64,000 nucleotides of DNA from Agromyces sp. Soil535 (GTDB lineage Bacteria > Actinomycetota > Actinomycetes > Actinomycetales > Microbacteriaceae). The notes below the pieces were generated by a model. It had not been told where the DNA came from, did no database searches, and saw nothing but the letters and a program-made list of their open reading frames with translations. Where the stretch lies: contig NZ_LMRW01000012.1 of the NCBI RefSeq assembly GCF_001428255.1, positions 174,027-238,026 on the forward strand. The letters are read 5' to 3'. The translations under genes and the position numbers were made by a program. Position 1 is the first letter of the stretch, and the number at the start of each line of letters is the position of its first letter. Of the stretch, positions 63,028 to 64,000 are shown piece by piece.

Positions 63028-64000
63028 ATGGACCTCGACGCGCTCGCCTCCGCCCGGCACGACGACTGGGAGCGGCTCGACGCGCTCGCAGGGGCCCCGC
63101 GACTCGACGGCGCCGAGGCCGACGAGCTCATCGAGCGCTACCAGCACGCGGCATCCGATCTCTCGCTCGTGCAGACCACGGCGGGATCGACCGCGCTCGG
63201 CGACCGCCTCTCGGTGAGCCTCGCGCGGGCGAGGCTCAGGTTCACGGGAACGCCCGAGAATCCGCTGCGGCAGTTCACGCGCTTCGCATTGGTGAGCCTG
63301 CCCGCCGCCCTGTACCGCCTGCGATGGCTGACGCTCGCGGTCGCCGTCGTCACCGTCGTGGTCGCCGCGCTCTCCGCGTGGTGGATCGGCGGCGACCCGC
63401 GCGTGCTCGCCTCGCTCGGCACCGAGGAGGAGTTGCGGCAGCTCGCCGAGGAGGGCTTCGTCGCCTACTACTCCGAGAACCCTGCCGCGTCGTTCGCCGG
63501 CGCGGTGTGGACGAACAACGCCTGGATCGCTGCGCAGTGCGTGGCGTTCGGCATCCTCGGCGTATGGGTGCCGTGGGTGATCCTCCAGAACGCGCAGAAC
63601 CTCGGCGTGACCGCCGCGATCATGTTCGCCTACGACGAGGCCGACACCTTCTTCCTCTACATCGCGCCGCACGGCCTGCTCGAGCTCACGTGCGTGTTCG
63701 TCGCCGCGGCTGCGGGCCTCAGGATCTTCTGGGCATGGGTGGCGCCCGGTCCGAGGACGCGTGGCGCAGCCCTCGCCGAGGACGCTCGATCGCTCTTCAG
63801 CGTCGCGATCGGGCTCGTCTTCTTCCTGTTCGTCTCGGGGCTCATCGAGGGATTCGTGACGCCCGCGCCATTGCCGTGGCCGGTGAAGATCGGCATCGGC
63901 GTCGCCGCCCTGGCGGGGTTCCTCGCCTACATGCTGGTGCTCGGCGGGCGCGCACGGCGTGCGGGCGAGACGGGCGACCTCGTCGAGTTCGACGCGGGCG
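63028..64000 (+). CDS. Stage II sporulation protein M-like membrane protein, 3' end outside window
   Basis: The first 324 codons of a SpoIIM/DUF95 family protein; the frame is open to the right edge. A cytosolic helical start (DLDALASARHDDWERLDALA) is followed by TM helices near VAVVTVVVAALSAWWIGG, the hallmark NNAWIAAQCVAFGILGVWVP, then LQNAQNLGVTAAIMFAYDEA, and the conserved IAPHGLLELTCVFVAAAAGL. In non-sporulating actinobacteria these proteins sit next to RDD genes; their role is unknown. A TAGTAT box marks a leaderless start at ATG 63028. Confidence 0.87.
   Translation, partial: MDLDALASARHDDWERLDALAGAPRLDGAEADELIERYQHAASDLSLVQTTAGSTALGDRLSVSLARARLRFTGTPENPLRQFTRFALVSLPAALYRLRWLTLAVAVVTVVVAALSAWWIGGDPRVLASLGTEEELRQLAEEGFVAYYSENPAASFAGAVWTNNAWIAAQCVAFGILGVWVPWVILQNAQNLGVTAAIMFAYDEADTFFLYIAPHGLLELTCVFVAAAAGLRIFWAWVAPGPRTRGAALAEDARSLFSVAIGLVFFLFVSGLIEGFVTPAPLPWPVKIGIGVAALAGFLAYMLVLGGRARRAGETGDLVEFDAG

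Overview
The window is about 70% G+C with strong G/C third-position bias. It looks like a chromosomal segment of a high-GC actinobacterium, most probably a member of the Microbacteriaceae. Supporting markers are a WhiB-family iron-sulfur regulator, an acyl-CoA carboxylase beta/epsilon pair, DUF3499 and DUF5719 proteins next to manB, an LCP cell-wall ligase, leaderless gene starts and WbbL-like rhamnosyltransfer. I saw no rRNA, tRNA, insertion sequence or CRISPR array.

Layout. 0-9.3 kb is housekeeping: Maf (cut by the window edge), a TrmA-type RNA methyltransferase, a two-component operon with a third membrane gene, accD-accE, birA, a PH-domain membrane protein and an orphan DarT-like ADP-ribosyltransferase. 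9.5-15 kb holds purK and purE-lytR (LCP), with two paralogous GT4 glycosyltransferases on the opposite strand, one of them sitting between purK and purE. 15-18.4 kb is a complete dTDP-L-rhamnose set (rmlD, rmlB, rmlC, rmlA). 18.4-48.3 kb is a large surface-glycan locus: FkbM methyltransferase, polytopic GT-C-like proteins, a dolichol-phosphate-mannose-synthase homologue with a GtrA protein, tandem Gmd-type dehydratases, a secreted lectin-like protein, a WbbL-like GT2, four paralogous two-part GT4 enzymes, a Wzm/Wzt-type exporter, a HAD phosphatase, a flippase-GT4 fusion and two O-antigen-ligase-like proteins. 48.4-64 kb returns to core functions: acyl-CoA dehydrogenase, manA, a GlxA-type regulator with a divergent 49-aa membrane protein, galE, whiB, a giant GT2 membrane protein with DUF5719, a metallopeptidase-like protein, DUF3499, manB, ahcY, an RDD protein and a SpoIIM protein (cut by the window edge).

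How the genes fit together. ManA and ManB supply mannose-1-phosphate, and Gmd acts on GDP-mannose; the GDP-mannose pyrophosphorylase is not in the window. RmlABCD supplies dTDP-rhamnose and GalE UDP-galactose. WbbL-like and GT4 enzymes would extend a lipid-linked glycan, Wzm/Wzt would export it, GT-C enzymes and O-antigen-ligase-like proteins would finish it outside, and the LCP protein could attach it to peptidoglycan.

The most notable observations are a GT4 family occurring both fused to and split from an N-terminal SWRxTxPLR module, a flippase-GT4 fusion, an orphan DarT-like gene in a purine/biotin neighbourhood, recurrent leaderless promoters, palindromic operators at whiB and at the GlxA intergenic region, two candidate small genes, and a lower-GC block at 36-43 kb.
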